From: Spirosoma endophyticum
GTDB taxonomy: Bacteria > Bacteroidota > Bacteroidia > Cytophagales > Spirosomataceae
Assembly (NCBI RefSeq): GCF_900112365.1
Contig: NZ_FOLQ01000009.1
Span: forward strand, 124,001-188,000
Direction: 5' to 3'
DNA length: 64,000 nt
Shown here piece by piece: positions 8,368 through 16,476 of this stretch. Each line of letters begins with the position of its first letter. Within the stretch, counting starts at the first letter, position 1. Under the pieces are notes generated by a model. That model saw only the letters and a list, made by a program, of their open reading frames with translations, did not search any database and was not told the origin of the DNA. The translations under genes were made by a program, and so were the position numbers.

Positions 8368-8508
8368 TCTGAACCAAGATTTATTCGATTTGAATGATTT
8401 ACATGATTTTACTTTCAGTGAAAGTGAAGAACAAAATCATGAGACTTATTCCAATCCCTATTCAGACAGTCAAGAAAATCATTTAAATCCTGTAAATCCT
8501 GGTTCAGA
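8368..8508. repeat. Long imperfect palindrome, copy 2 of a dispersed intergenic element
   Basis: The outer arms TCTGAACCAAGATTTA (8368-8383) and TAAATCCTGGTTCAGA (8493-8508) match at 15 of 16 positions. Nested inside are CATGATTTT/AAAATCATG (8402-8410, 8433-8441) and a tip hairpin ACTTTC-AGT-GAAAGT (8411-8425). The outer words are shared with the element at 4563-4651. The last base of the repeat is the A of the ribH start codon. Confidence 0.75.
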
Positions 8509-9008
8509 TGGCATCTGATTTAAAAAACCTTAGCGTCTTTTCAACGGACGAATTACCCGATATCAGTCATCGGCGATTTGCTATTCTGGTATCCGAATGG
8601 AACACGGAGGTTACCGAAGCCCTTTTCGAAGGAGCATACCAAACATTGCTTCAGCATGGAGCGAAGGCAGAAAATATTATCCGGGGCAATGTACCGGGCA
8701 GCTATGAGTTGAGTTTAGGCTCTCAGTGGCTTGCACAACGTGCTGATATTGATGCTGTTATTGCGCTGGGTTGTGTAATTCAGGGCGAGACCAAACACAA
8801 CGATTATATCAATCATGCTGTAGCGCAAGGACTGACGAACGTATCGCTGAAAACGGGTAAGCCTGTCATATTTGGTGTGCTTACGCCGAATGATCAGCAA
8901 CAGGCGATTGACCGGGCGGGTGGTAAGCATGGCAACAAAGGTGATGAAGCTGCTATCACCGCCGTTAAAATGCTAGGATTACAGGAACAAGTTTATAGTA
9001 AGTTTTAA
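8508..9008 (+). CDS. ribH: 6,7-dimethyl-8-ribityllumazine synthase
   Basis: Penultimate step of riboflavin synthesis: condenses 5-amino-6-ribitylaminouracil with 3,4-dihydroxybutanone 4-phosphate. 166 residues, normal length. Recognisable segments are SEWNTEVTEALFEGAYQTL, VPGSYELSLGSQWLA, ALGCVIQGETKHNDYI (with the conserved histidine of the active site) and PVIFGVLTPNDQQQAIDRAG. No FMN riboswitch is seen; instead a dispersed palindrome reaches into the start codon. It is followed by a hairpin (9004-9084) and the aspartate kinase gene. Confidence 0.96.
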   Translation: MASDLKNLSVFSTDELPDISHRRFAILVSEWNTEVTEALFEGAYQTLLQHGAKAENIIRGNVPGSYELSLGSQWLAQRADIDAVIALGCVIQGETKHNDYINHAVAQGLTNVSLKTGKPVIFGVLTPNDQQQAIDRAGGKHGNKGDEAAITAVKMLGLQEQVYSKF

Positions 9009-9084
9009 AGAGTGAATGAGTGAAAGAGTGTTTCCACGGCTTTCCTGTTCACTCATTCACTCATTCACTCATTCATTCTTTAAA
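9004..9084. repeat. Hairpin built from tandem GAGTGAAT / CACTCATT words
   Basis: Left arm 9004-9030 consists of GAGTGAAT-like words; right arm 9050-9084 is CACTCATT repeated three to four times and ends TTCTTTAAA. The arms are largely complementary (TTTAAAGA...TCTTTAAA at the base). The structure starts at the ribH stop codon and ends one base before the aspartate kinase ATG at 9086, so it occupies the entire gap. Confidence 0.75.
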
Positions 9085-9085
9085 A

Positions 9086-10426
9086 ATGCACGTCTGGAAA
9101 TTTGGCGGCACGTCGGTCGGGAAACCCGAGCGTATGCACTCCATCCGAAACCTGATTACCAGCGACGATACCCGTAAAATCGTCGTCCTGTCGGCTTTGT
9201 CCGGCACTACCAACGCATTATTGGCTATCGGCGAATCGCTTAAAGCAAACGATGATGGCGAAGCTAATGCGAAAATTGATACGCTGAAAGCCCATTACGA
9301 TAGCTTCATCAATGAATTGTATAAATCGGCCGAAGGCAAAGCGGCTGGTCAACAAGTTGTTGAGAATGAGTTCTCCTTTATCCGGTCGCTGACGGGTATC
9401 AAACCCTTTACGGTCAAACAGGAGAAGGAGTTGGTAGCCGAAGGTGAGTTACTGAGTACTCAGATTTTTCAGGCTTATTTGGTTGAGGAAGGTGTTACGT
9501 CGGCTTTATTGCCCGCGCTGGAATTCATGCGGATTGACGCCGACAATGAGCCGGAAATCCACTACACGGAAGAAAAACTCGCCGAAATATTGCCTTCGCA
9601 TGCGGACACGCAAATCATTGTAACGCAGGGTTTTATTTGCCGGAATCCTCGTGGCGAAGTAGACAATCTAAAACGGGGTGGTTCTGATTATACAGCGTCG
9701 CTGATTGGCGGAGCGATTCGGGCGGAAGAAATCCAGATCTGGACGGATATTGATGGAATGCACAACAACGACCCACGTATCGTAAAAAATACGTTTCCGG
9801 TACGTGAATTGACCTTCGATGAAGCCGCTGAGCTGGCCTATTTCGGTGCAAAGATTTTGCACCCATCGACTATTACACCCGCTCGGATGTTTGGCGTTCC
9901 GGTACGTCTGAAAAATACGATGGAACCCAGCGCGCCCGGTACGCTGATTGCCGACCGTCCCGGAGCGCCGGCCACATCAAGTGAGGTATTTAAAGCTGTG
10001 GCTGCTAAAGACGGTATTACGGCTTTGTATATCCACTCGACCCGTATGCTGAATGCTTATGGGTTTCTGCGTCGGATTTTCGAGATTTTCGAGAAGTACA
10101 AAACACCGGTCGATATGATAACCACTTCGGAAGTATCGGTGTCGGTTACGATTGATAATACAGAGCGCATTCAGGAGATTACGGATGAATTAAATACGTT
10201 CTGTACGCTCGAAGAACCCGATTTCGATCAAACCATTATTTGTATTGTTGGGAACTTCAGCGCTGACAATCAGGGCGTAGCGGTACGTGTTTTCAACGCA
10301 ATGCAGAACATTCCGATTCGGATGATTTCGTATGGCGGTACCGAGAGTAACCTATCTCTGCTCGTGCATAGCCGTTATAAGGCCGAAGCCCTCAATGCGT
10401 TGAACGACGGACTGTTCTCTGTGTAA
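9086..10426 (+). CDS. Aspartate kinase (monofunctional)
   Basis: Phosphorylates aspartate at the entry to Lys/Thr/Met synthesis. 446 residues. The N-terminal kinase domain begins with KFGGTSVGKP and carries VTQGFICRNPRGEVDNLKRG, GGSDYTASLIG and DIDGMHNNDPR; the C-terminal third has two ACT regulatory domains (VAAKDGITALYIHS and IICIVGNFSADNQGVAVRVF), so feedback inhibition is expected. The ATG at 9086 (MHVWKFGGTS) is chosen; the open frame upstream encodes only the tandem-word hairpin. No homoserine dehydrogenase domain follows. Confidence 0.94.
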   Translation: MHVWKFGGTSVGKPERMHSIRNLITSDDTRKIVVLSALSGTTNALLAIGESLKANDDGEANAKIDTLKAHYDSFINELYKSAEGKAAGQQVVENEFSFIRSLTGIKPFTVKQEKELVAEGELLSTQIFQAYLVEEGVTSALLPALEFMRIDADNEPEIHYTEEKLAEILPSHADTQIIVTQGFICRNPRGEVDNLKRGGSDYTASLIGGAIRAEEIQIWTDIDGMHNNDPRIVKNTFPVRELTFDEAAELAYFGAKILHPSTITPARMFGVPVRLKNTMEPSAPGTLIADRPGAPATSSEVFKAVAAKDGITALYIHSTRMLNAYGFLRRIFEIFEKYKTPVDMITTSEVSVSVTIDNTERIQEITDELNTFCTLEEPDFDQTIICIVGNFSADNQGVAVRVFNAMQNIPIRMISYGGTESNLSLLVHSRYKAEALNALNDGLFSV

Positions 10427-10507
10427 GGCGAGCAGCCTCAGTGACTAGATGTTGGAATTGCCAAATCCCTAATTGACTAATACTGGCTTTTCGCCAGAAC
10501 TAATACC

Positions 10508-11779
10508 ATGCTGCAACTCAATTTTATCCGCGAAAATAAAGAAACCACGCTGGCTGGCCTGCGCAAGAAGCACTTCGCCAACGCCGAAGCAGTGGTTGAC
10601 CAGGTGCTAACGCTCGACCAGCAACGGCGCGATACACAACGAGAGCTTGACGATGTGTTATCGCAATCCAACGCCAAAGCGGGTCAGATTGGTGCTTTAA
10701 TGAAAGCCGGAGATAAAGTTGCTGCCGAAGCTGCTAAAGCCGAAACGGCTAACCTGAAAGCACGCTCGAAAGACCTAGCCGATACGCTCCGGCAAATTGA
10801 GGCTGATCTACAGGCCGTTATGGTAACGATTCCAAATCTGCCGCATAGCAGCGTTCCGGAGGGACGTAGCGCCGAAGATAACGTAGTGGTGCTTGAGCAT
10901 GGTGAGAGACCTACGCTCCATGACGCAGCTCAACCGCACTGGGAGTTAATTAAGAAATATGATATAATTGACTTCGAACTAGGTGTCAAGATTGCTGGAG
11001 CAGGCTTTCCTGTGTATAAGGGCAAAGGAGCCAGAATTCAGCGGGCAATGATCAACTTCTTCCTCGATGAAGCCATGAAAGCCGGTTACATCGAAGTGCA
11101 GCCACCCATTGTCGTCAACGAAGATTCTGGTTTTGCAACGGGACAACTACCTGATAAAGAAGGTCAGATGTATTATGTTACGGAAGAGAAATTGTATTTA
11201 ATTCCAACCGCTGAGGTACCAATCACAAACATTTATCGGGACGTAATACTTCCCGAACATCAATTGCCGGTTAAAAATGTTGGATATACACCTTGTTTCC
11301 GGCGCGAAGCGGGGTCATGGGGTGCGCATGTGCGAGGCTTAAATCGCTTGCATCAGTTTGATAAGGTTGAAATCGTTCGGATCGAGAAAGCCGAAAATTC
11401 ATATGCTGCTTTAGAGGAGATGAGCCTGCATGTACAGTCGTTGCTGCAAAAGCTAGAACTTCCCTACCGTGTGCTACGACTTTGTGGGGGCGATATGGGC
11501 TTTACGTCGGCCCTGACTTACGATATGGAGGTATGGTCGGCTGCACAGCAGCGTTGGCTGGAAGTTAGTTCTGTCTCGAATTTTGAGACGTACCAAGCCA
11601 ACCGACTCAAGCTCCGCTCGAAGATTGACGGAAAAATGCAACTCATGCACACGTTAAATGGTTCAGCGTTGGCGTTGCCACGTATTCTGGCGTCGATTCT
11701 GGAAAATAATCAAACGCCAGAAGGTATCAAAATTCCAACGGTGTTGGTTCCATACTGCGGATTTGAGGTGATCAATTAA
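10508..11779 (+). CDS. serS: Seryl-tRNA synthetase
   Basis: Class II aminoacyl-tRNA synthetase that charges tRNA-Ser; 423 residues. N-terminal coiled-coil arm (about 28-100, rich in A/E/K/Q) that grips the tRNA; catalytic core with TAEVPITNIYRD, motif 2 FRREAGSWGAHVRGLNRLHQF and motif 3 LNGSALALPRILASILEN. Start ATG at 10508. The 81 bases before it hold a small hairpin (CTGGC/GCCAG, 10483-10497) but no clear promoter. The stop overlaps by four bases the stop of the convergent gene at 11776. Confidence 0.97.
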   Translation: MLQLNFIRENKETTLAGLRKKHFANAEAVVDQVLTLDQQRRDTQRELDDVLSQSNAKAGQIGALMKAGDKVAAEAAKAETANLKARSKDLADTLRQIEADLQAVMVTIPNLPHSSVPEGRSAEDNVVVLEHGERPTLHDAAQPHWELIKKYDIIDFELGVKIAGAGFPVYKGKGARIQRAMINFFLDEAMKAGYIEVQPPIVVNEDSGFATGQLPDKEGQMYYVTEEKLYLIPTAEVPITNIYRDVILPEHQLPVKNVGYTPCFRREAGSWGAHVRGLNRLHQFDKVEIVRIEKAENSYAALEEMSLHVQSLLQKLELPYRVLRLCGGDMGFTSALTYDMEVWSAAQQRWLEVSSVSNFETYQANRLKLRSKIDGKMQLMHTLNGSALALPRILASILENNQTPEGIKIPTVLVPYCGFEVIN

Positions 11780-12051
11780 CAGTCGCAGGAGTAATTGGCG
11801 TAACCTGGGTAACGAGGTGATAGCTTGCCTGAAACACTGATTACGCGATTAAGAGGGACCACGTCACCCGTCGCTAATTCGAGATGTTCGACACCATTCC
11901 GAGAAAAGAGTTGCTTAATGGTTACGTCGGTTTTGATGAATTCGTTTAAATCAGTCAGGTACTCAAGACGAACGAATTTGCCGGGAATAATTGCTGCCCG
12001 AAAGTCATTCTCGGACGTATCGATGTTAGTTTGATTCGATGTAGTTTCCAT
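11776..12051 (-). CDS. Small hypothetical protein with a C-terminal CDC, Rof-like fold possible
   Basis: 91 residues, soluble. The middle (FVRLEYLTDLNEFIKTDVTI and LELATGDVVPLNRVISVSG) is a predicted run of beta strands of the kind seen in small SH3/Sm-like proteins such as the Rho-binding antiterminator Rof, but similarity is weak and the function is unknown. The C-terminus ends NYSCDC, a compact Cys-x-Cys pair that could bind metal. Its stop overlaps serS in a tail-to-tail arrangement. A terminator at 12071-12115 separates it from the upstream DUF349 gene, so it needs its own promoter in the 20 or so bases between, or reads through. Confidence 0.6.
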   Translation of the reverse strand: METTSNQTNIDTSENDFRAAIIPGKFVRLEYLTDLNEFIKTDVTIKQLFSRNGVEHLELATGDVVPLNRVISVSGKLSPRYPGYANYSCDC

Positions 12052-12070
12052 ATTTGATAAACAGCGTAGT

Positions 12071-12115
12071 AAAACGAAACGTGCCCCAGCTCAGAGCTGG
12101 GGCACGTTTCGTTTT
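12071..12115 (-). terminator. Strong terminator after the DUF349 gene
   Basis: Near-perfect palindrome with 22-base arms: AAAACGAAACGTGCCCCAGC and its complement ending in GTTTCGTTTT, with almost no loop. It is GC-rich in the middle with A/T ends, so it can stop transcription in both directions. It sits 24 bases beyond the stop codon of the minus-strand gene ending at 12140. Confidence 0.85.
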
Positions 12116-12139
12116 ATTAACGCCAACTGATATTTCTGA

Positions 12140-13417
12140 TCAATACCCTACCGTTTCCAGTTGCTTCTGTAATTCGCGCAGAATGGTTTCTTTCATGGCG
12201 ATTTTACGCTTCTGAGTATTAATCTTGTTCAACACCTGTTTATCTTCGTCATTATTGGGATCAAGACCGTCGGCGTCCTGTAAAGCAAATTGTAGATCGT
12301 TTTTCTCCCGTTTAACGAGGTACTCCATCTCCCGAATTTTCGTCCGAATCTGTTCTGGCTGACTTTTTAGCTCAAAAGCTGGATACTTGCGCGTTAATAC
12401 ACGGCCGAGGTAGCTCAGCTCAAAAATCTTGTCGCAGGCAGCTCGGAAACGTTCATTCAAGGTTTTGTCCTGCAACTTGAACGGTACGCGAACTTCTTTC
12501 CAACTATTGAGCAGCACTTTAGCCCGCTCGGCTGCCGCGAAAATGTCAGATTGTTTGGAAAGCTTTTCGGCTTCGTCAGCCATTTTCATCTGGGCTTCAA
12601 TACGCGGATCAATTTTCGGGACGATAACAATACCTTTCGCGTCGTTGTACTTAGCGTAAAACATGGTTGTCGCCTTCTTAAACTGCTTGTACAGTTTCCC
12701 GCTTTTCTTGATCGGTACCTCACCAACGGCTTTCCAGGCATTGTTGAGTTTCCGAACTTCCTGAAAGGCAGCATCCAGATCGCCCAGCCGATTCGCACGA
12801 AAGGCTAGCCGGATGAGTTCATCGTACTTGTCCAGACGCTCCTGAATGACCTTGTTTTGCTCGTTAAAGAATTCGCGCCGACGTTGAAAAAAACCATCCA
12901 GTAATTCCTGGAAACGACCTTCAATTTCGGCATCGACTGTCTTGTCAACAGGCCCGGTTTTGATCCATTTCGTCTTTATCTCCTGTAAGGCATCGGCTGT
13001 TGTTCGCCAATCAGTACTGTCGACAACTGCTTCTGCTTCGGCAATCAGGGCTCGTTTGATGTCGTAATTCTTGAGCTGATTAACTGTAATCAAATCAGCC
13101 AACAACTTTTCCTGAGCATCCAGGCGGTCGAGCAGGGGCGGAAAATCACCGAGCGCATCGAAGCCAATAAGTTTCTTGCGGAGCTGCACCAGTTTGGTTA
13201 GGTACGACCCTTTGTTCTGAGCCTCTGCAATGTCACTCTCTAGCTGACTGACCTTGTTTTGGGCAATGATGAAGCGATTTTTAAAATAATCGAGCGCTTC
13301 CTGCTCAGTTCGTTTGACTTCGCCAATCTGGCGGTCTTCATAATTCAGGTAGCCTTTCAAAAATACCTTTCCGTCTTTGACGTAACCGTATTCGTCTACC
13401 AGTGAAGCGTTTTCCAT
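12140..13417 (-). CDS. DUF349 repeat protein
   Basis: 425 residues, highly charged, predicted all-helical. It has repeated DUF349-type units, each with a Trp-containing motif: DSTDWRTTADALQEIKTKW (about 130-150), LNNAWKAVGEVP (about 222-235), LLNSWKEVRVPFKL (about 305-320), plus coiled coil at the N- and C-termini. No signal peptide or membrane segment. Bacteroidota carry one such cytosolic DUF349 protein; its role is not established. Start ATG at 13417, divergent from ettA. Confidence 0.8.
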   Translation of the reverse strand: MENASLVDEYGYVKDGKVFLKGYLNYEDRQIGEVKRTEQEALDYFKNRFIIAQNKVSQLESDIAEAQNKGSYLTKLVQLRKKLIGFDALGDFPPLLDRLDAQEKLLADLITVNQLKNYDIKRALIAEAEAVVDSTDWRTTADALQEIKTKWIKTGPVDKTVDAEIEGRFQELLDGFFQRRREFFNEQNKVIQERLDKYDELIRLAFRANRLGDLDAAFQEVRKLNNAWKAVGEVPIKKSGKLYKQFKKATTMFYAKYNDAKGIVIVPKIDPRIEAQMKMADEAEKLSKQSDIFAAAERAKVLLNSWKEVRVPFKLQDKTLNERFRAACDKIFELSYLGRVLTRKYPAFELKSQPEQIRTKIREMEYLVKREKNDLQFALQDADGLDPNNDEDKQVLNKINTQKRKIAMKETILRELQKQLETVGY

Positions 13418-13425
13418 TACTGTAC

Positions 13426-13456
13426 TTGGTTAAGGCTGCGCTGTGGGTTAAATTTG
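13426..13456 (+). promoter_or_regulatory. ettA promoter
   Basis: TTGG at 13426-13429 and TAAATTTG at 13449-13456 are separated by 19 bases, fitting the Bacteroidota TTTG-N19-21-TAnnTTTG pattern well. The ettA ATG follows at 13492. Confidence 0.65.
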
Positions 13457-13491
13457 AGGAATATTACCAACCACAAATCTATCAGAAATTA

Positions 13492-15159
13492 ATGAGTCAG
13501 GAAACCATAATTTTCTCTATGGCAGGCGTGAGTAAAAATATTCCGCCCAACCGACAAATCCTAAAGAATATATACCTTTCCTTTTTTTATGGTGCTAAAA
13601 TAGGTGTTTTGGGCTTAAATGGTTCTGGTAAGTCTACGTTACTTCGCATCATCGCAGGCCTGGACAAAAATTATACCGGCGAAGTCGTTTTCTCCCCTGG
13701 CTACTCGGTTGGTATGCTTGATCAGGAGCCGAAATTTGACGCCGGTAAAACGGTTCGTGAAATAGTTGAAGAAGGCGTTCAGGAAGTAGTAAACCTTCTG
13801 AAAGAATTCGATGAAATCAATGAAGCCTTTGGTGATCCTGACGCCGACTTTGATAAACTGATCGCCCGCCAGGGTGAAGTACAGGAAAAAATTGACCATT
13901 TCAACGGTTGGGAACTTGACCAGAAACTTGAACGGGCCATGGATGCACTACGTTGTCCACCCGCCGAATCGGTCATTGATAACTTGTCAGGGGGCGAAAA
14001 ACGTCGGGTAGCCCTGTGTCGTCTTTTACTTCAGCAACCCGATGTATTGTTGTTGGATGAGCCAACCAACCACCTCGATGCTGAATCGGTTCTGTGGTTG
14101 GAAGAACACCTACGCCAATATGCGGGTACCGTTATTGCGGTAACACACGATCGCTATTTTCTGGACAACGTAGCCAGCTGGATTCTCGAACTGGACCGTG
14201 GTGAGGGTATTCCCTGGAAAGGAAACTATTCATCTTGGTTAGAGCAGAAGCAGAGTCGACTTGCCAAAGAAGAGAAGACTGAATCAAAGCGGCAAAAAAC
14301 ACTCCAGCGTGAGTTGGAATGGGTGAAAATGGCGCCCAAAGCGCGTCAGGCTAAATCGAAAGCACGTTTGGGAGCCTACGAGAAATTGCTAAATGAAGAT
14401 GCTAAGCAGCGTGATGAACGACTTGAAATTTTCATCCCGGCAGGCCCACGTCTGGGGGCGAAAGTGATTGAAGCGGAGGACGTAGCAAAAGCCTTTGGTG
14501 ATCGTCTCTTATTCGAGCATTTAGGTTTCCGACTGCCGCAAGGCGGCATTGTGGGAATCATTGGTCCGAATGGAGCCGGGAAAACCACACTTTTTAAACT
14601 GATTACGGATCGTGTTAAACCCGATGCTGGCACGTTTGAAGTAGGTGATACGGTAAAAGTGGCCTACGTAGATCAGGAACACGACGGTCTCGATCCAAAT
14701 AAGACCGTATTTGAAACGATTTCGGGGGGAAGCGAGTGGATTATGATGGGCGGAAAACAATCGAACGCCCGTGCCTATGTAAGCCGATTCAACTTCGCCG
14801 GAGCGGATCAGGAAAAGAAAATTGCTACGTTGTCGGGCGGGGAACGCAACCGGGTTCACCTGGCCATGACGCTAAAAGAAGGTGCCAATCTGTTGCTTTT
14901 GGATGAGCCGACCAATGACCTTGATGTCAATACGTTGCGAGCATTAGAGGAAGGGCTTGAAAATTTCGCTGGCTGTGCCGTAGTCATCAGCCACGACCGC
15001 TGGTTTCTGGACCGTATTGCCACGCATATTCTAGCCTTCGAGGGCGACTCTCAAGTCTACTGGTTCGAAGGAAATTTCTCAGAATATGAAGAAAACCGTC
15101 GCAAGCGCTTAGGCTCTGACGCGACACCGACGCGGATACGGTATAAGAAGTTGGGATGA
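13492..15159 (+). CDS. ettA: ABC-F ATPase, energy-dependent translational throttle protein EttA
   Basis: Soluble ABC-F ATPase of 555 residues that binds the ribosomal E site. Two nucleotide-binding domains: Walker A GLNGSGKST (about 41-49) with LSGGEKRR and DEPTNHLDAESVLWLEEHL, then GPNGAGKTT (about 358) with LSGGERNR and DEPTNDLDVNTL. Between them is the charged linker (about 255-320, ELEWVKMAPKARQAKSKAR) characteristic of the family. The N-terminus MSQETIIFSMAGVSK and the length fit EttA better than Uup or resistance ABC-Fs. The ATG at 13492 is chosen over an earlier in-frame ATG at 13402, which lies upstream of the promoter and opposite the start of the DUF349 gene. Confidence 0.93.
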   Translation: MSQETIIFSMAGVSKNIPPNRQILKNIYLSFFYGAKIGVLGLNGSGKSTLLRIIAGLDKNYTGEVVFSPGYSVGMLDQEPKFDAGKTVREIVEEGVQEVVNLLKEFDEINEAFGDPDADFDKLIARQGEVQEKIDHFNGWELDQKLERAMDALRCPPAESVIDNLSGGEKRRVALCRLLLQQPDVLLLDEPTNHLDAESVLWLEEHLRQYAGTVIAVTHDRYFLDNVASWILELDRGEGIPWKGNYSSWLEQKQSRLAKEEKTESKRQKTLQRELEWVKMAPKARQAKSKARLGAYEKLLNEDAKQRDERLEIFIPAGPRLGAKVIEAEDVAKAFGDRLLFEHLGFRLPQGGIVGIIGPNGAGKTTLFKLITDRVKPDAGTFEVGDTVKVAYVDQEHDGLDPNKTVFETISGGSEWIMMGGKQSNARAYVSRFNFAGADQEKKIATLSGGERNRVHLAMTLKEGANLLLLDEPTNDLDVNTLRALEEGLENFAGCAVVISHDRWFLDRIATHILAFEGDSQVYWFEGNFSEYEENRRKRLGSDATPTRIRYKKLG

Positions 15160-15203
15160 AAAGAATAAGGGTCAGATTTCAAAATCTGACCCTTATTCTT
15201 TTT
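15159..15203. terminator. Bidirectional terminator between ettA and the PorP/SprF gene
   Basis: A perfect 21-base stem (AAAAGAATAAGGGTCAGATT and complement) with a two-base loop, A-rich on the left and T-rich on the right. It starts at the last base of the ettA stop codon and ends 10 bases before the stop of the convergent gene at 15214. Confidence 0.9.
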
Positions 15204-15213
15204 GCAAATGACA

Positions 15214-16245
15214 CTAAAACTTCGGACAGGGCAGCTTTTTATCTCGTTTGCGGACGCCCGGCTGGCGCTTTTCGGGTCTGTCAAAAATATAGGAAATCGA
15301 TATTTCGTGTGAGCCACCACTGTTGCCCAGCGTGGAAACCGTTACGTCGTAGCTATACCCGATGGAGAATTTATCCATTCGATAACCGATCAGCCCGGCT
15401 ATGGCATCATGGTTATTGAGCGTCTGGTCGTATTTCTTGAACGGAATACCGCGATAATAAGCACCAATGGTTATAGGCGAATAGGTTAAGTAAGCTCCAA
15501 TATCCAGCTGATCGTATTTGCCCTGGTGCTTGTACATTACCACTGGCGAGATACTAATTTCACGATCCTGCTCATCTGCCAGGCCCGTGAAGCCCCCGAG
15601 CGGAATCCGTAGACCCGCCTGAATACTTGTTTTCATCGGTAAGCGCTCGGTCCCACTGACGAAGAATCCCTGATCGGGACGGTTGATGTGGTGCGCCGAC
15701 AAGCCAACCCAAAACCAGTCGGAATAAAAAAGGCCACCCGTTGAGAAATCGAGGTATTTATTTTTTGGCGAACCCGCCAGCAAAGTAGGGTCAGCGGAAA
15801 CGCTACCCGTAATAAATCCCCGGTCGGTGAATTGGTCGCCGGTAGTCAAACCAAAATAGTTGATATTTCGGTTAACATAAGACCCTTGTAAGCCCAATCG
15901 TACGAAGGATGATTCACTCACTTGAAACTGATAGGCGTATTGCAACCCTATGTCCGTCGATTGAATCCTACCCTGACCTTGATTGTCACTTTGAATCAAC
16001 AAACCAACACCACTATTATATTTCTCAATAAAATGGTCCACCGACACCATAGAGGTCACATAGTTGGTGATGGCCGGCCACTGGTTGCGGTAGTTAGCGG
16101 TGATACGTGGTGCGAGTGCCGAACCGGCAAAAGCGGGATTCAGATAAAGGGGAGCCGCGTAGAATTGAGTGAACTGAGGGTCCTGTGCCAGAGCCAATCG
16201 GCTCAGGGCAAGCGACAAAACGGTCAGTACGTATTTCTTAATCAT
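15214..16245 (-). CDS. PorP/SprF family type IX secretion outer-membrane protein
   Basis: 343 residues with signal peptide (MIKKYVLTVLSLALSRLALA) followed by the family hallmark QDPQFTQFYAAPLYLNPAFAGS, then an outer-membrane beta-barrel. PorP/SprF proteins work with type IX secretion; SprF-type members are needed to export or anchor a specific large adhesin. This one is divergent from a 1062-residue protein with a gliding-type C-terminal domain, its probable partner. The ATG at 16245 is chosen over one at 16281 because it begins the signal peptide. Confidence 0.9.
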   Translation of the reverse strand: MIKKYVLTVLSLALSRLALAQDPQFTQFYAAPLYLNPAFAGSALAPRITANYRNQWPAITNYVTSMVSVDHFIEKYNSGVGLLIQSDNQGQGRIQSTDIGLQYAYQFQVSESSFVRLGLQGSYVNRNINYFGLTTGDQFTDRGFITGSVSADPTLLAGSPKNKYLDFSTGGLFYSDWFWVGLSAHHINRPDQGFFVSGTERLPMKTSIQAGLRIPLGGFTGLADEQDREISISPVVMYKHQGKYDQLDIGAYLTYSPITIGAYYRGIPFKKYDQTLNNHDAIAGLIGYRMDKFSIGYSYDVTVSTLGNSGGSHEISISYIFDRPEKRQPGVRKRDKKLPCPKF

Positions 16246-16476
16246 AATGACAAAGTCGTGCAAAAGCTGAGTCAACTTCAATGTTGCAACGTTGGCGATA
16301 CAAACGAAGTATTTAACAGCATGGTAACCGATAAAATTAGATGGATTTTAGGTGCTTTCTAGCGTATCTGACAATAAAATTTTAACGAGCCACCTTCGTT
16401 TATACTAACGTAACGCCCCCGTTGTTGTTATGCTGAGGAACGAATTTGCGAGGGTGGCCTTATTCAGTGTTTCTTC

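Noticed and set aside
9004..9084. Possible CRISPR or microsatellite array at the GAGTGAAT/CACTCATT words
   Set aside because: The words are 8 bases, without spacers, and pair as one hairpin; there are no cas genes.
15922..16362. 146-codon plus-strand frame
   Set aside because: Shadow of the PorP/SprF gene start and the divergent gap; no recognisable domain.
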